Shown piece by piece: positions 51,729 through 60,813 of a stretch of 64,000 nt of DNA; within the stretch, counting starts at the first letter, position 1, and every line of letters begins with the position of its first letter. The notes under the pieces were generated by a model. The model had not been told where the DNA came from. It saw only the letters and a program-made list of their open reading frames with translations, and did no database searches. This DNA is from UKL13-3 sp044353855 (GTDB lineage: Bacteria; Bacteroidota; Bacteroidia; UKL13-3), in assembly GCA_044353855.1 (NCBI GenBank), contig JBILBF010000001.1, forward strand, positions 372,001 through 436,000. Direction: 5' to 3'. The position numbers and the translations under genes are program-made.

Positions 51729-52556
51729 ATGATCAAAAAAACAGCAACGATTTTAATCGCATTAGCAGCTACAGTTGCAGTAAGCGCTCAAAAACCCAAT
51801 ACAAAACCAACCCCTAAATTAAAATTAAACGTGGAACAAACTACAGCCAGTGGGCTTAAAATCAAATTGCTTCAACAAGGAAACGGAGCTCAAGCAACAG
51901 CAGGAACCACTGTGTCGGTTCATTATACAGGTACGTTAATGGATGGCAAAAAGTTTGATAGCTCTCGCGATAGAGGTCAGCCAATTTCGTTTAAGCTGGG
52001 TGAGGGCAGAGTGATAAAAGGATGGGACGAAGGTATTGCCCTTTTAAGAGTAGGAGACAAAGCATTATTTACCATTCCTCCAAGTATTGCATATGGCGAT
52101 AAAGAAGTTGGAGGAGGATTGATACCGGCAAACTCAACGCTACAATTTGAAGTGGAATTAATGAGTGTAGCAGAAGCGCCCAAGCCTTTTGATGTCAAAG
52201 GAAAAGACACCTTAACTACAGCAAGCGGATTAAAATATATTGTAGTTGAAAAAACCAAAGAGGCAATGGCAGCGAAAGCAGAATCGGGCAAAACCGTAAA
52301 TGTACATTACACAGGGATGTTATTAGATGGAAAAGTATTTGATTCATCAAGAGAAAGAGGAACACCATTCCAGTTTGGGCTAGGACAAGGACAAGTAATA
52401 AAAGGGTGGGACGAAGGTATTGCCTTGATGCAGGTTGGAGACAAACTTCGATTAATTATTCCTGCAGAGTTAGGCTATGGACCAAATGGCGCAGGAGGGG
52501 TTATTCCTCCTAATGCTACTTTATTGTTTGACGTAGAGTTGATGGGTATTCAATAA
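51729..52556 (+). CDS. Exported tandem FKBP-type peptidyl-prolyl isomerase
   Basis: A 275-residue exported protein with a signal peptide (ILIALAATVAVSAQ) and two FKBP domains (about 40-150 and 160-275). Each carries VHYTGxLxDGKxFDSSRxRG, xFxLGxGxVIKGWDEGIAL and the C-terminal IPPNxTLxFDVEL pattern, so both look catalytically competent. The duplication is internal to the gene. It probably folds or chaperones envelope proteins with the lipoprotein FKBP upstream. A strong terminator is 22 nt downstream. Confidence 0.92.
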   Translation: MIKKTATILIALAATVAVSAQKPNTKPTPKLKLNVEQTTASGLKIKLLQQGNGAQATAGTTVSVHYTGTLMDGKKFDSSRDRGQPISFKLGEGRVIKGWDEGIALLRVGDKALFTIPPSIAYGDKEVGGGLIPANSTLQFEVELMSVAEAPKPFDVKGKDTLTTASGLKYIVVEKTKEAMAAKAESGKTVNVHYTGMLLDGKVFDSSRERGTPFQFGLGQGQVIKGWDEGIALMQVGDKLRLIIPAELGYGPNGAGGVIPPNATLLFDVELMGIQ

Positions 52557-52577
52557 CAAAGAACAATCAAATTAATT

Positions 52578-52608
52578 AAAGCCGCTCCTTTTCGGGGGCG
52601 GCTTTTTT
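52578..52608 (+). terminator. Rho-independent terminator after the FKBP genes
   Basis: GCCGCTCC and GGGGGCGGC form a stem around TTTTC followed by a T run, 22 nt after the stop codon. Confidence 0.88.
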
Positions 52609-52635
52609 GTTCTAAATGGTTTTGTATATTCGCAG

Positions 52636-52732
52636 CGTCTTTAGGGGTGGCAAGTGTTATATTTTTGTAACATAAGTCTGAGATTAAACCCTTGGAACCT
52701 GATCGAGGTAATGCTCGCGAAGGGATGAGACG
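52636..52732 (+). promoter_or_regulatory. TPP riboswitch (THI element) aptamer
   Basis: The conserved core CTGAGA (52678-52683) and ACCTGATC..GGTAATGCTCGCGAAGGGA match the thiamine pyrophosphate aptamer. P1 is formed by CGTCT (52636-52640) and AGACG (52728-52732). GGGGT..ACCC pairing forms P2. A near-match promoter TATATTCG lies at 52625-52632. The element sits 145 nt upstream of the TonB-dependent receptor, which it presumably represses when TPP is high. Confidence 0.93.
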
Positions 52733-52751
52733 AAAAGCTGTTTTGCTTTTT
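52733..52751 (+). terminator. Hairpin directly after the TPP aptamer (expression platform)
   Basis: AAAAGC (52733-52738) and GCTTTT (52745-52750) form a short stem followed by T. It begins directly at the end of P1. It is a weak candidate terminator or anti-terminator partner of the riboswitch. Confidence 0.45.
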
Positions 52752-52806
52752 GTGTTGTACATTATTTGTACAATTCATTTTTTTCCAAGTAGGTAAATAA
52801 TTGATG

Positions 52807-52872
52807 GCAGCAACCAACCCTGGTTGCTGTATTTATTTACACGCAATGCTAAACAGGCATTGCACATTTTTT
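52807..52872 (+). terminator. Two further hairpins before the receptor start
   Basis: First hairpin: GCAGCAACCA with TGGTTGCTGT, 4-nt loop (52807-52830). Second: GCAATGC with GCATTGC, 7-nt loop (52843-52863), then ACATTTTTT, ending 5 nt before the ATG. The second resembles an intrinsic terminator and also sits near the translation start. Which one responds to TPP is unknown. Confidence 0.5.
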
Positions 52873-52877
52873 AAATT

Positions 52878-55049
52878 ATGCGGATAATTTACGTAACAAC
52901 AATTGCATTGGCGTGTATCATGGAGGCTAATGCGCAAACTAATGACACGTTGCAACACAAAAAAGAGTTGCAAGAAGTAGTTATTAATGGTATTAAAGCC
53001 TCAACCAACAATCCGGTAACCTTTACCAATGTATCCAAGCAGGAAATTAATAAGCAAAACTTCGGTCAAGATGTACCTTTTTTGCTTAACCTCTTACCGT
53101 CAACAGTGGTTAGCTCTGATGCAGGAACGGGTATTGGATATACCGGTATTCGTATTCGAGGAACCGACCCAACACGAACCAATGTAACGGTTAATGGGGT
53201 TCCTGTAAATGATGCAGAATCTCATGGCGCTTTTTGGGTAAACATGCCCGATTTTGCCTCATCAACACAAAACATACAAGTGCAACGCGGTGTAGGAACA
53301 TCTAGTAATGGCGCAGCGGCTTTTGGCGCAAGTGTTAATATCGAAACGGAGGGATTAAACCCCAACGCCTATGGAGAAATTGCCAATTCATTCGGATCGT
53401 TTAACACTTGGAAACACACCGTTAAAGCAGGAACAGGTTTATTAGACAATAAATGGACTTTTGATGCACGCTTATCTAACATTACCAGTGACGGATTTAT
53501 CGACAGGGCGTCATCTGATTTGAAATCGTTTTTTGTTTCTGGTGCTCGTTATGGCGAAAAAAGCTTGTTTAAAGTGAATGTGTTTTCAGGCAAAGAAAAA
53601 ACATATCAAGCCTGGAATGGTATTGACGAGGCTACTTTAAAATCAGGCAATCGTACACATAATGATTATACGTACTTCAACCAAACAGATAACTACCAAC
53701 AAGATTATTATCAAGCGTTTTATACCTATGTTTTTAACAAAAACTGGAAAGCAAGTATAGGAGGGCATTATACTTATGGACGTGGTTATTACGAAGAGTT
53801 TAGAGAAGACGAATTGTTTTCGACCTATAAATTACCCGATACTCTTTTTGCGCAAAACGATACAATCACAAACGGAAATTTTGTAAGAAGACGCTGGTTG
53901 GACAATGACTTTTACGGAACTATTTATTCAGCAACATACACTTCTAATAAATGGAATATCACATTAGGGGGTGCAGCCAATAAATATGACGGACGTCATA
54001 GAGGAGAATTAATATGGGCTCAATACACTCAAGGAAGTAATATTAACGACACCTTTTATTTAGGAACGTCAACCAAAACTGAAGCTAGTGTTTATATAAA
54101 AACCACGTATTCTTTCTCTAAAAAACTTGAAATGTATGTTGATTTACAAGGACGTTCTATCAACTATAGAGGCAATGGTGATGACTTAAATGGAGGGAAG
54201 TATATACCGTATGATTTTAATGTACCATATAAATTTTTCAATCCTAAGGCGGGTTTAACGTATCAATTACCCAACACGAGCAATGTGTATGCATATGTTG
54301 GTATAGCTCACCGCGAACCCGTTCGCAATGATATCATACAAGCCAGTGCATCCAGTATTCCTAAACCTGAGCAATTAATTAATTATGAATTGGGCTATCG
54401 CAAACATTGGGAGAAATCAGCCTTTACCATTAATGGATATTTTATGAACTACAAAAACCAGTTGGTAACAACGGGCCAATTAAACGATGTAGGAGCTGCA
54501 AACCGAGTGAATGTGGCAAAGAGTTACCGAGCAGGAATTGAGCTAACAGCAGGCCTTCAAATGACCCCCTTATTGCATTGGCAAGCTACGGCAACCTACA
54601 GCCAAAACCGTATAGCCAACTATTCTGAATATTTAGATGATTGGGATAATGGAACTCAATTAAAAATAGAGTATAAAAACAAGGCTATTGGGTATTCTCC
54701 AGAATGGATTGGTTCTTCAATGATTAGCTATGCCGCATTTAAAGGGTTTGAAATAGCGCTTATTTCGAAATATGTTGGACAACAATATTTAGACAATACC
54801 GAGAGCAATGATCGTATGTTGGATGCTTTTTTTGTAAATGACTTGAGAATAAACTATGATTTTATGGTGAGGAATTTTTTTAAATCAGTAAGGGTTGGCT
54901 TATTGGTAAATAATATTTTAAATGAAGAATACGAATCAAACGGGGCAACTTATCCAGGAGGAATAACAGGTGGTGTGCGCATCGACTATAATTATTATTT
55001 TCCACAAGCAGGAACGAATTTTTTAGGAAGTTTGACGCTGTTATTTTAA
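52878..55049 (+). CDS. TonB-dependent receptor, thiamine-regulated
   Basis: A 723-residue outer-membrane receptor. The signal peptide (IIYVTTIALACIMEANAQ) is followed by a TonB-box-like stretch (KELQEVVING, about 29-38), a plug domain (about 45-160; GIRIRGTDPTRTNVTVNG) and a 22-strand barrel ending in the C-terminal aromatic (SLTLLF). There is no SusD partner. The TPP riboswitch upstream suggests uptake of thiamine or a thiamine precursor; TPP-controlled TonB receptors are known in Bacteroidota. Ligand identity is inferred from regulation, not from the receptor itself. Confidence 0.93.
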   Translation: MRIIYVTTIALACIMEANAQTNDTLQHKKELQEVVINGIKASTNNPVTFTNVSKQEINKQNFGQDVPFLLNLLPSTVVSSDAGTGIGYTGIRIRGTDPTRTNVTVNGVPVNDAESHGAFWVNMPDFASSTQNIQVQRGVGTSSNGAAAFGASVNIETEGLNPNAYGEIANSFGSFNTWKHTVKAGTGLLDNKWTFDARLSNITSDGFIDRASSDLKSFFVSGARYGEKSLFKVNVFSGKEKTYQAWNGIDEATLKSGNRTHNDYTYFNQTDNYQQDYYQAFYTYVFNKNWKASIGGHYTYGRGYYEEFREDELFSTYKLPDTLFAQNDTITNGNFVRRRWLDNDFYGTIYSATYTSNKWNITLGGAANKYDGRHRGELIWAQYTQGSNINDTFYLGTSTKTEASVYIKTTYSFSKKLEMYVDLQGRSINYRGNGDDLNGGKYIPYDFNVPYKFFNPKAGLTYQLPNTSNVYAYVGIAHREPVRNDIIQASASSIPKPEQLINYELGYRKHWEKSAFTINGYFMNYKNQLVTTGQLNDVGAANRVNVAKSYRAGIELTAGLQMTPLLHWQATATYSQNRIANYSEYLDDWDNGTQLKIEYKNKAIGYSPEWIGSSMISYAAFKGFEIALISKYVGQQYLDNTESNDRMLDAFFVNDLRINYDFMVRNFFKSVRVGLLVNNILNEEYESNGATYPGGITGGVRIDYNYYFPQAGTNFLGSLTLLF

Positions 55050-55053
55050 GACT

Positions 55054-55089
55054 AAAAACAAGAGAGGTGTTTAACCGCTCTTGTTTTTT
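55054..55089 (+). terminator. Rho-independent terminator after the TonB receptor
   Basis: AAAAACAAGAG and CTCTTGTTTTTT form an 11-bp stem around a loop. The A/T flanks on both sides make it bidirectional; it could also end the hydrolase transcript on the opposite strand. Confidence 0.85.
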
Positions 55090-55100
55090 GAGCCGTTATT

Positions 55101-55909
55101 TTACCATAACGAAGCCAGCGCTTTTTTAGTTTCTTCGGTTGTAAGTTCATGTTTTTTAGGGATCACAAACACCTGATGATGTTTCAATTTTTGTATATAC
55201 CGAACTATTTTTTTAGGGGGTGTTATATGGTCTTTTTCACCTACGATGAGAACCGTTTTAATTTGATGCTTATCAAGCAATGCTGCAAACGAATTAAAGT
55301 TTGTTTTCAGTTTTCGTTGTGCATACCAAGTATTAAACACTTTTTCGAGGCGCTCCTTTTTACCGATAAATTTTGAGGAAAACAAATAGACAGAACGGTT
55401 TAATATGTTAAACTGATGAAGCCTATTTACCCAACTAAGTAATGCGTGATTGTTTTTCACAAAATAACGAAAGGTCCATAAACCCAAAGGGTTGTTAGTA
55501 GTAAAATTTAAGAACCGATTGAAGGTAAATGTAGGAGGAGACAACAAAATAAAATAATGAATACGATGCGGAAAACTCCGAACAAGAGCCCTTGCCATTC
55601 GAGCTCCCATGCTGAAAGAGCAAACAGAAAATCGAGCAGCTTCTATTTGCTCTTGACGTTGAATTCCCACCACTATCATTTTCATGTCGTATTCAGTAAA
55701 GGCATCTTTTTCATTCCAAATCGATTGTCCATGATAAAAAAAATCAATAGCAATAACGGTGAATTGAGCAGCAAATATGTCTTCAAAAAAAGGAAGTCGG
55801 CTGAGGTTTGATTATAGCCATGAAACGCCACAAGAATTTCTTTGCCTACGCCAAAACGATGGTAGGAAACAGGTGAGCTTTTGTATACATAAACTCTTGG
55901 GGCTAGCAT
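55101..55909 (-). pseudogene. Alpha/beta hydrolase gene interrupted by a -1 frameshift
   Basis: The first frame (55909 down to 55682) gives an N-terminus ending LVAFHGYNQTSADF, the oxyanion region. The second frame (from 55685) holds the rest: nucleophile CSFSMGAR, acid GEKDHITPP and His in PKKHEL. Joined by a -1 shift at the run of seven T (55785-55791), the reading continues EDIFAAQFTVIAIDFFYHGQS, the expected beta3-beta4 core. The product would be about 270 residues. It may be a pseudogene, a programmed frameshift, a phase-variable gene or a sequencing error. The CFSxG-type elbow and overall plan resemble the hydrolase at 13.0 kb. Confidence 0.85.
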
Positions 55910-55966
55910 GGTATAAAGGTGTTTTAAAAAGCAAGCAATCTACAGATAAAAACGAGGCTTAATAAA

Positions 55967-56704
55967 CTATAAAGTGAGATGTAGTTTTTCGCAAGCTTTT
56001 TCTGAAGCGAGTTGTTCCGCTTTTTTCTTAGATAAGTGTTCAGCACCACCAAATTCTTCGCCATCAATCTTTACGCGCACTTTAAATATTTTTTGTTTGC
56101 GTGTAATTTCTTCATCACTCTCAAAATCAATGGTCTTGTTGTTTTTTTGAACCCACTCAATTAATTTTCCTTTAAAATTCTTTTCTGTAAACTCAAGTTT
56201 ATCTACATCAATATGAGTAAGCAATTTTTCTTTCACAAAACGTGCGGCACCATAAAAACCAGTATCTAAAAAGATAGCACCAATAAAGGCTTCAAGCGCA
56301 TTTCCAAAAATACTTCCTTTTATGTTTTGACCCACAGCGCGCCTATCAAAATGCACAATTTCGTTTAGGCCAAGTTTCTGGGCTAAATCATTCAGGCTTT
56401 CTCGACTCACAATTTTAGAGCGCATTTCGGTTAAAAAGCCTTCATCTTTGAAAGGGAATCGTGCAAAAAGCATTTCGGCAACAATGGTATTGAGCACAGA
56501 ATCGCCAAGATATTCTAGCCTTTCGTTGCTATCCCGCATACCGCTTTGATGGATAGGGGTACTCATTGAGTGGTGTCTCAAAGCCTGTAAGAAACAGCTG
56601 AATTTTACAGGATAAAAACCGGCAATCTTTACCACCTTTCGGTAAGTCTTTTTTTGTTCAGAAAAGGTAGAGTAATAAAAACCTGAAAGGAGCGTCCTTA
56701 TCAA
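55967..56704 (-). CDS. rnc: Ribonuclease III
   Basis: A double-stranded RNA endonuclease of about 245 residues for rRNA and mRNA processing. The catalytic motif NERLEYLGDSVLN (the usual HERLEFLGDAVL with an N in first place), the second acidic motif GNALEAFIGAIFLDTG and the C-terminal dsRBD (KGKLIEWVQKNNK to EHLSKKKAEQLASEKA) are intact. The reading frame continues to 56782 inside fabF, but the N-terminus there is not family-like; TTG at 56704, 10 nt after the fabF stop, is preferred. Confidence 0.92.
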   Translation of the reverse strand: MIRTLLSGFYYSTFSEQKKTYRKVVKIAGFYPVKFSCFLQALRHHSMSTPIHQSGMRDSNERLEYLGDSVLNTIVAEMLFARFPFKDEGFLTEMRSKIVSRESLNDLAQKLGLNEIVHFDRRAVGQNIKGSIFGNALEAFIGAIFLDTGFYGAARFVKEKLLTHIDVDKLEFTEKNFKGKLIEWVQKNNKTIDFESDEEITRKQKIFKVRVKIDGEEFGGAEHLSKKKAEQLASEKACEKLHLTL

Positions 56705-56714
56705 AACAAATGGC

Positions 56715-57962
56715 TTAAAGTTTTCGGAAAATAACAGAAGCGTTGTGTCCACCAAAACCAAACGTATTGCTAATAGCGGCATTAATAGTGCGCTTTTCTG
56801 CTGAGTTAAATGTTAGGTTTAAGCGAGGATCTATGTTCTCGTCATCGGTAAAATGATTGATAGTGGGAGGAACAGTATTGTGTTGCATTGCCAAAATGCT
56901 TGCAATAGCTTCTATGGCACCAGCACCACCCAATAAATGTCCCGTCATTGATTTGGTAGAACTAATATTAAGCGTGTATGCATGTTCGCCAAACACTTTG
57001 GCAATAGCTTTAAGTTCGGCAACATCGCCCAATGGAGTAGATGTACCATGAACATTAATATAATCAATATCTTCGGGTTTCATGCCCGCATCTTCCAATG
57101 CCCAATTTAGTACATTAATTACACCCAATCCTTCAGGATGAGGCGCGGTCATATGATAGGCATCGGCACTCATGCCAGCACCAACTAACTCACAGTATAT
57201 TTTTGCACCACGAGCTTTTGCGTGTTCGTATTCTTCTAAAATAATAGCACCACTACCTTCGCCAAGCACAAAACCATCACGGTCTTTATCAAATGGGCGA
57301 GATGCTGAAGCAGGATTATCATTGCGCTCCGAAAGCGCTTTCATATTGCTGAAACCGCCCATAGCAGGCTCATTTACGCAAGCTTCTGAACCACCTGTAA
57401 CGATGATATCAGACTTGTTTAAACGAATGTAGTTGAATGCATCAATCATGGCATTATTGGATGATGCACAAGCAGAAACGGTAGTGTAATTTGGACCACC
57501 AAAACCATATTTAATGCTGATAAGGCCAGAAGCAATATCTGCGATCATTTTGGTTATAAAAAAAGGTGAAAAACGAGGCGTTCCATCGCCTCTAGCAAAT
57601 TCAACAGACTCGGCAAAAAAGCTTGTAAGGCCACCAATACCAGAGCCCCAAATAACACCAACGCGTGTTTTATTAATCGAATCTAAATCAATATTAGAAT
57701 CTTTAAGAGCCTCTTCAACAGTAACCATAGCAAACTGGGTAAACCTATCCATTTTGCGGGCCTCTTTGCGCTCAATAAAATTCTCTACTTGGAAGTTTTT
57801 TACTTCACAAGCAAATTTTGTTTTGAATTTGGATGTATCAAATTGGGTGATGGGAGCAGCCCCACTCACCCCATTTGATAAAGCAGTCCAATACTCCTGA
57901 ACATTGTTACCAATGGGCGTAAGCGCACCAAGCCCTGTAACAACTACTCTTCGAGATGTCAT
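56715..57962 (-). CDS. fabF: 3-oxoacyl-[acyl-carrier-protein] synthase II
   Basis: A condensing enzyme of fatty-acid elongation, 415 residues. The Cys-His-His triad is visible: the nucleophile in TVSACASSNNAMIDAF, His in INVHGTSTPLGD and His in SMTGHLLGGAGAIEA. It opens MTSRRVVVTGLGALTPIGN, the family N-terminus. The gene order acpP-fabF-rnc is conserved across bacteria, and this trio is almost surely one transcription unit. Confidence 0.98.
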   Translation of the reverse strand: MTSRRVVVTGLGALTPIGNNVQEYWTALSNGVSGAAPITQFDTSKFKTKFACEVKNFQVENFIERKEARKMDRFTQFAMVTVEEALKDSNIDLDSINKTRVGVIWGSGIGGLTSFFAESVEFARGDGTPRFSPFFITKMIADIASGLISIKYGFGGPNYTTVSACASSNNAMIDAFNYIRLNKSDIIVTGGSEACVNEPAMGGFSNMKALSERNDNPASASRPFDKDRDGFVLGEGSGAIILEEYEHAKARGAKIYCELVGAGMSADAYHMTAPHPEGLGVINVLNWALEDAGMKPEDIDYINVHGTSTPLGDVAELKAIAKVFGEHAYTLNISSTKSMTGHLLGGAGAIEAIASILAMQHNTVPPTINHFTDDENIDPRLNLTFNSAEKRTINAAISNTFGFGGHNASVIFRKL

Positions 57963-57988
57963 GCAATTTTTTTTGTTTAGTGCTTTAA

Positions 57989-58228
57989 TTAGCCTTTTAC
58001 GTTTTGCTCAATATAAGCAACGGCTTGGCCTACAGTACCAATTTTTTCAGCTTGGTCATCCGGAATAGCTATGTTAAATTCTTTTTCGAATTCCATAATT
58101 AACTCAACGGTATCCAATGAATCGGCACCTAAATCATTTGTGAAATTAGCTTCGATAGTGATTTCACTTTCTTCAACACCAAGTTTATCCATGATGATCG
58201 CTTTTACTCTTGTTGCTACGTCAGACAT
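57989..58228 (-). CDS. acpP: Acyl carrier protein
   Basis: A 79-residue acidic four-helix protein. The phosphopantetheine site is GADSLDTVELIMEFEKEF (Ser38 region), and the start MSDVATRVKAIIMDKLGVEE is typical. It carries the growing acyl chain for FabF and other enzymes of fatty-acid synthesis. It is first in the acpP-fabF-rnc unit, 26 nt before fabF, and divergent from the IPExxxVDY gene. Confidence 0.98.
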   Translation of the reverse strand: MSDVATRVKAIIMDKLGVEESEITIEANFTNDLGADSLDTVELIMEFEKEFNIAIPDDQAEKIGTVGQAVAYIEQNVKG

Positions 58229-58404
58229 TGTTATATTTAATTTAGTTTTGTACCTGCAAATAAAAGATTTTTTTAATCAAAACAGCAAATTTTAAATTTT
58301 ACATATAATTATGTTTAATTACACACTAATGTGCAACTTTGCAAACTGTTATTTAGGGGCATTCAACTTTAAGGATGAACAAGGTAAAATAGGAGTATTA
58401 AACT

Positions 58405-58842
58405 ATGCCAGCCGAGCAACCGCGGATTAGAAAAGTTACTTTAGATATAGGTTTCGACTATGATTTTATATTGTTGGGTGTCGTTTCTCTTGAAAAATTT
58501 CATAGATTGGTTTGGCAAATTAATCAACACTCAGGATATAACTTTTATCATGCCGGTGAGCTAGATCTTTATGAGCAAGAAAAAAGAATAGGATCATTTA
58601 CAAAATATGTATTTAATGATGAAATGAACCACCTTGAAATTTTATTATTAGAAAACAAAGACGAATCAACATACCTCATTCCCGAAATGAGAACCGTAGA
58701 TTATTTTATGTTAATTAAGGGCGCGCTTGATAATGTTGACGTAAAAGCATTCATACAAAATTTAAAACCGGTTGATAACATTCAACTTATAACAGAAATT
58801 GACACTCAAAAACTCAAATCGAGACAAAATTTAATATTTTAG
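58405..58842 (+). CDS. IPExxxVDY family protein
   Basis: A 145-residue protein named for its motif, here IPEMRTVDY, near residues 92-100. It is cytosolic, with the core YDFILLGVVSLEKFHRLVWQI and LEILLLENKDES. The function is unknown. It is conserved in Bacteroidota next to acpP and pyk, as here. A CAACTTTG near-match promoter is at 58334-58341. pyk starts 41 nt later on the same strand. Confidence 0.88.
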   Translation: MPAEQPRIRKVTLDIGFDYDFILLGVVSLEKFHRLVWQINQHSGYNFYHAGELDLYEQEKRIGSFTKYVFNDEMNHLEILLLENKDESTYLIPEMRTVDYFMLIKGALDNVDVKAFIQNLKPVDNIQLITEIDTQKLKSRQNLIF

Positions 58843-58883
58843 CGCACGCTTAGTGTATAAAATACAACAAGTCAACATACAAC

Positions 58884-60317
58884 ATGAAATCAAATCCGTT
58901 TAACCGAACTAAAATTGTTGCCACCATTGGTCCTGCAACTGGAAGCTACGAAATGCTAAAAGCCATAATAGAGGAAGGAGTTGATGTTTGCCGACTTAAT
59001 TTTTCACATGGGAGCTATGAGGATCACCGTAAAGTTGTAGAAAATATTCGCAAAGTAAACGAAGACACACAATCATTTACCTCTATTTTGTTAGACCTAC
59101 AAGGACCAAAGTTACGTGTTGGTGAAATGGAAAACGGGAAAATAGAATTGATAACAGGAAGCACTATTGTAGTTACAACAACGGAAATGTTGAGCACTGC
59201 TCAAAAAGTATATGTTAAGTTTCCAAGTCTAGCAAAAGATGTTTTACCTGGTGAACGTATTTTATTAGATGATGGAAAATTAGAACTTGAGGTTATCAAA
59301 TCAAATGGACTAGATGAAATAAACTGTTTTGTAAAATTTGGTGGTATATTAAGCTCTCGCAAGGGATTTAATCTACCTGACACCAATCTTTCAATTCCTG
59401 CAATGACGGAAAAAGATAAAGCGGATTTGACTTTTGGATTGGAAATGAAAGTAGATTGGATTGGGTTATCATTTGTTCGAAAAGCAGAAGATATTATTGA
59501 CCTTAAACTTTCGATTGACTCGAACGAGTGGAAGCCTCGCGTAGTTGCAAAAATTGAAAAACCCGAAGCAATGGACAACATTGATGAGATTATTGCTGCT
59601 GCTGATGCTATAATGGTTGCTCGTGGCGATTTAGGCGTGGAAATGCCAATGGCTCAAGTTCCTGTTATTCAAAAAAGAATTGTAAAAAAATGTATTGCAG
59701 CCGGCAAGCCAGTAATCATTGCTACTCAAATGATGGAAAGTATGATTACAAGCCCTTCACCAACCCGAGCAGAGGTAAATGATATAGCCAATGCAGTAAT
59801 GGACGGAGCTGATGCAGTAATGTTAAGTGCCGAAACTTCTGTAGGAGCATATCCAATATTGGCGGTGCGCAATATGCAACAAACAATAGCTGAAGCAGAA
59901 AAAACGAATGCGCCATATTTTAAAGGATCACGCCCAACTGCAGAGTCTACAACATTTTTAAGTGATGAAATCTGTTTTACGGCTGTTCGTATCTCGGATC
60001 ACTTAAAAGCCGAAGCTATCGTCAGTATGACCTTTTCGGGTTATACTGCCTACAAAATCTCCTCTTTTAGACCAAAGTCTCTTATTTATATTTTTACAAG
60101 CAATTTAAGACTCATAAATACATTAAGCCTTGTTTGGGGAGTACGTTCATTTTACTATAAAGGATTTGACAGTACAGATCAAAGTTTACAACAAGTAAAT
60201 GATATTTTAAAAGAAAAAGGATTGGTTAAAACTGGCGACATAGTCATTAACACAGCTAGTATGCCCATAAAAGAACGCTCTCGAACAAATGCCATTAAAA
60301 TTACTGAAATTGAATAA
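58884..60317 (+). CDS. pyk: Pyruvate kinase
   Basis: The last step of glycolysis, phosphoenolpyruvate to pyruvate with ATP made; 477 residues. Visible: N-terminal RTKIVATIGPAT, ADVCRLNFSHG-type (GVDVCRLNFSHGSYEDH), the K+ and Mg2+ site (VVAKIEKPEAMDNIDEI), MVARGDLGVEMP and TQMMESMITSPSPTRAEVNDIANAVMDGADAVMLSAETSVG. The C-terminal allosteric domain is present. A strong terminator follows 2 nt after the stop. Confidence 0.98.
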   Translation: MKSNPFNRTKIVATIGPATGSYEMLKAIIEEGVDVCRLNFSHGSYEDHRKVVENIRKVNEDTQSFTSILLDLQGPKLRVGEMENGKIELITGSTIVVTTTEMLSTAQKVYVKFPSLAKDVLPGERILLDDGKLELEVIKSNGLDEINCFVKFGGILSSRKGFNLPDTNLSIPAMTEKDKADLTFGLEMKVDWIGLSFVRKAEDIIDLKLSIDSNEWKPRVVAKIEKPEAMDNIDEIIAAADAIMVARGDLGVEMPMAQVPVIQKRIVKKCIAAGKPVIIATQMMESMITSPSPTRAEVNDIANAVMDGADAVMLSAETSVGAYPILAVRNMQQTIAEAEKTNAPYFKGSRPTAESTTFLSDEICFTAVRISDHLKAEAIVSMTFSGYTAYKISSFRPKSLIYIFTSNLRLINTLSLVWGVRSFYYKGFDSTDQSLQQVNDILKEKGLVKTGDIVINTASMPIKERSRTNAIKITEIE

Positions 60318-60319
60318 TA

Positions 60320-60359
60320 AGTAAAAAGCTTCCAACATAATTATTGGAAGCTTTTTACT
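60320..60359 (+). terminator. Bidirectional terminator between pyk and rpiB
   Basis: AGTAAAAAGCTTCCAA and its exact reverse complement TTGGAAGCTTTTTACT form a 16-bp stem with an 8-nt loop, between convergent pyk and rpiB. Short T runs on both strands allow termination in both directions. Confidence 0.9.
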
Positions 60360-60378
60360 TTAACTAAACACAGAAAAA

Positions 60379-60807
60379 TTAGCAGGAAATTTTTGCTACA
60401 CGGTTTTGATGACGGCCACCTTCAAAAGGAGTGGTTATAAAAGCAGATACAATTTGTTGTGCAAGTGTAATATCAATAAAACGAGCAGGTAAGCAGAGCA
60501 CATTTGCATTGTTATGTTGGCGAGCAAGGCTACCCAACTCTTCGTTCCAGCATAGTGCAGCACGAATACCTTGGTGCTTATTTGCAGTTATTGCAACACC
60601 GTTTCCGCTTCCGCAAATTAAGATCCCTAATTCGTTTTCGCCTTTTTCAACGGACAATGCTAGCGGGTGAGCATGATCTGGATAATCAACAGAAGCATCT
60701 GTTGTTGGTCCAAAGTCGGTTACTTGGTGACCTAGTGCTGCTAATGCTTCTGTAATGGCTTGCTTGTAAGTAAAACCGGCATGATCGCCTCCAATTGCTA
60801 TGTTCAT
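60379..60807 (-). CDS. rpiB: Ribose 5-phosphate isomerase B
   Basis: An enzyme of the pentose phosphate pathway, interconverting ribose 5-phosphate and ribulose 5-phosphate; 142 residues, normal. Motifs: MNIAIGGDHAGFTYK at the N-terminus, DYPDHA, and the active-site Cys and neighbours in LGILICGSGNGVAITANK, then NNANVLCLPARF. It is the second gene after tatC, 6 nt apart, probably cotranscribed. Confidence 0.95.
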   Translation of the reverse strand: MNIAIGGDHAGFTYKQAITEALAALGHQVTDFGPTTDASVDYPDHAHPLALSVEKGENELGILICGSGNGVAITANKHQGIRAALCWNEELGSLARQHNNANVLCLPARFIDITLAQQIVSAFITTPFEGGRHQNRVAKISC

Positions 60808-60813
60808 ATAAAT

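Noticed and set aside
56705..56782. N-terminal extension of rnc into fabF
   Set aside because: It would overlap the conserved C-terminus of fabF and has no RNase III sequence; TTG at 56704 fits better.
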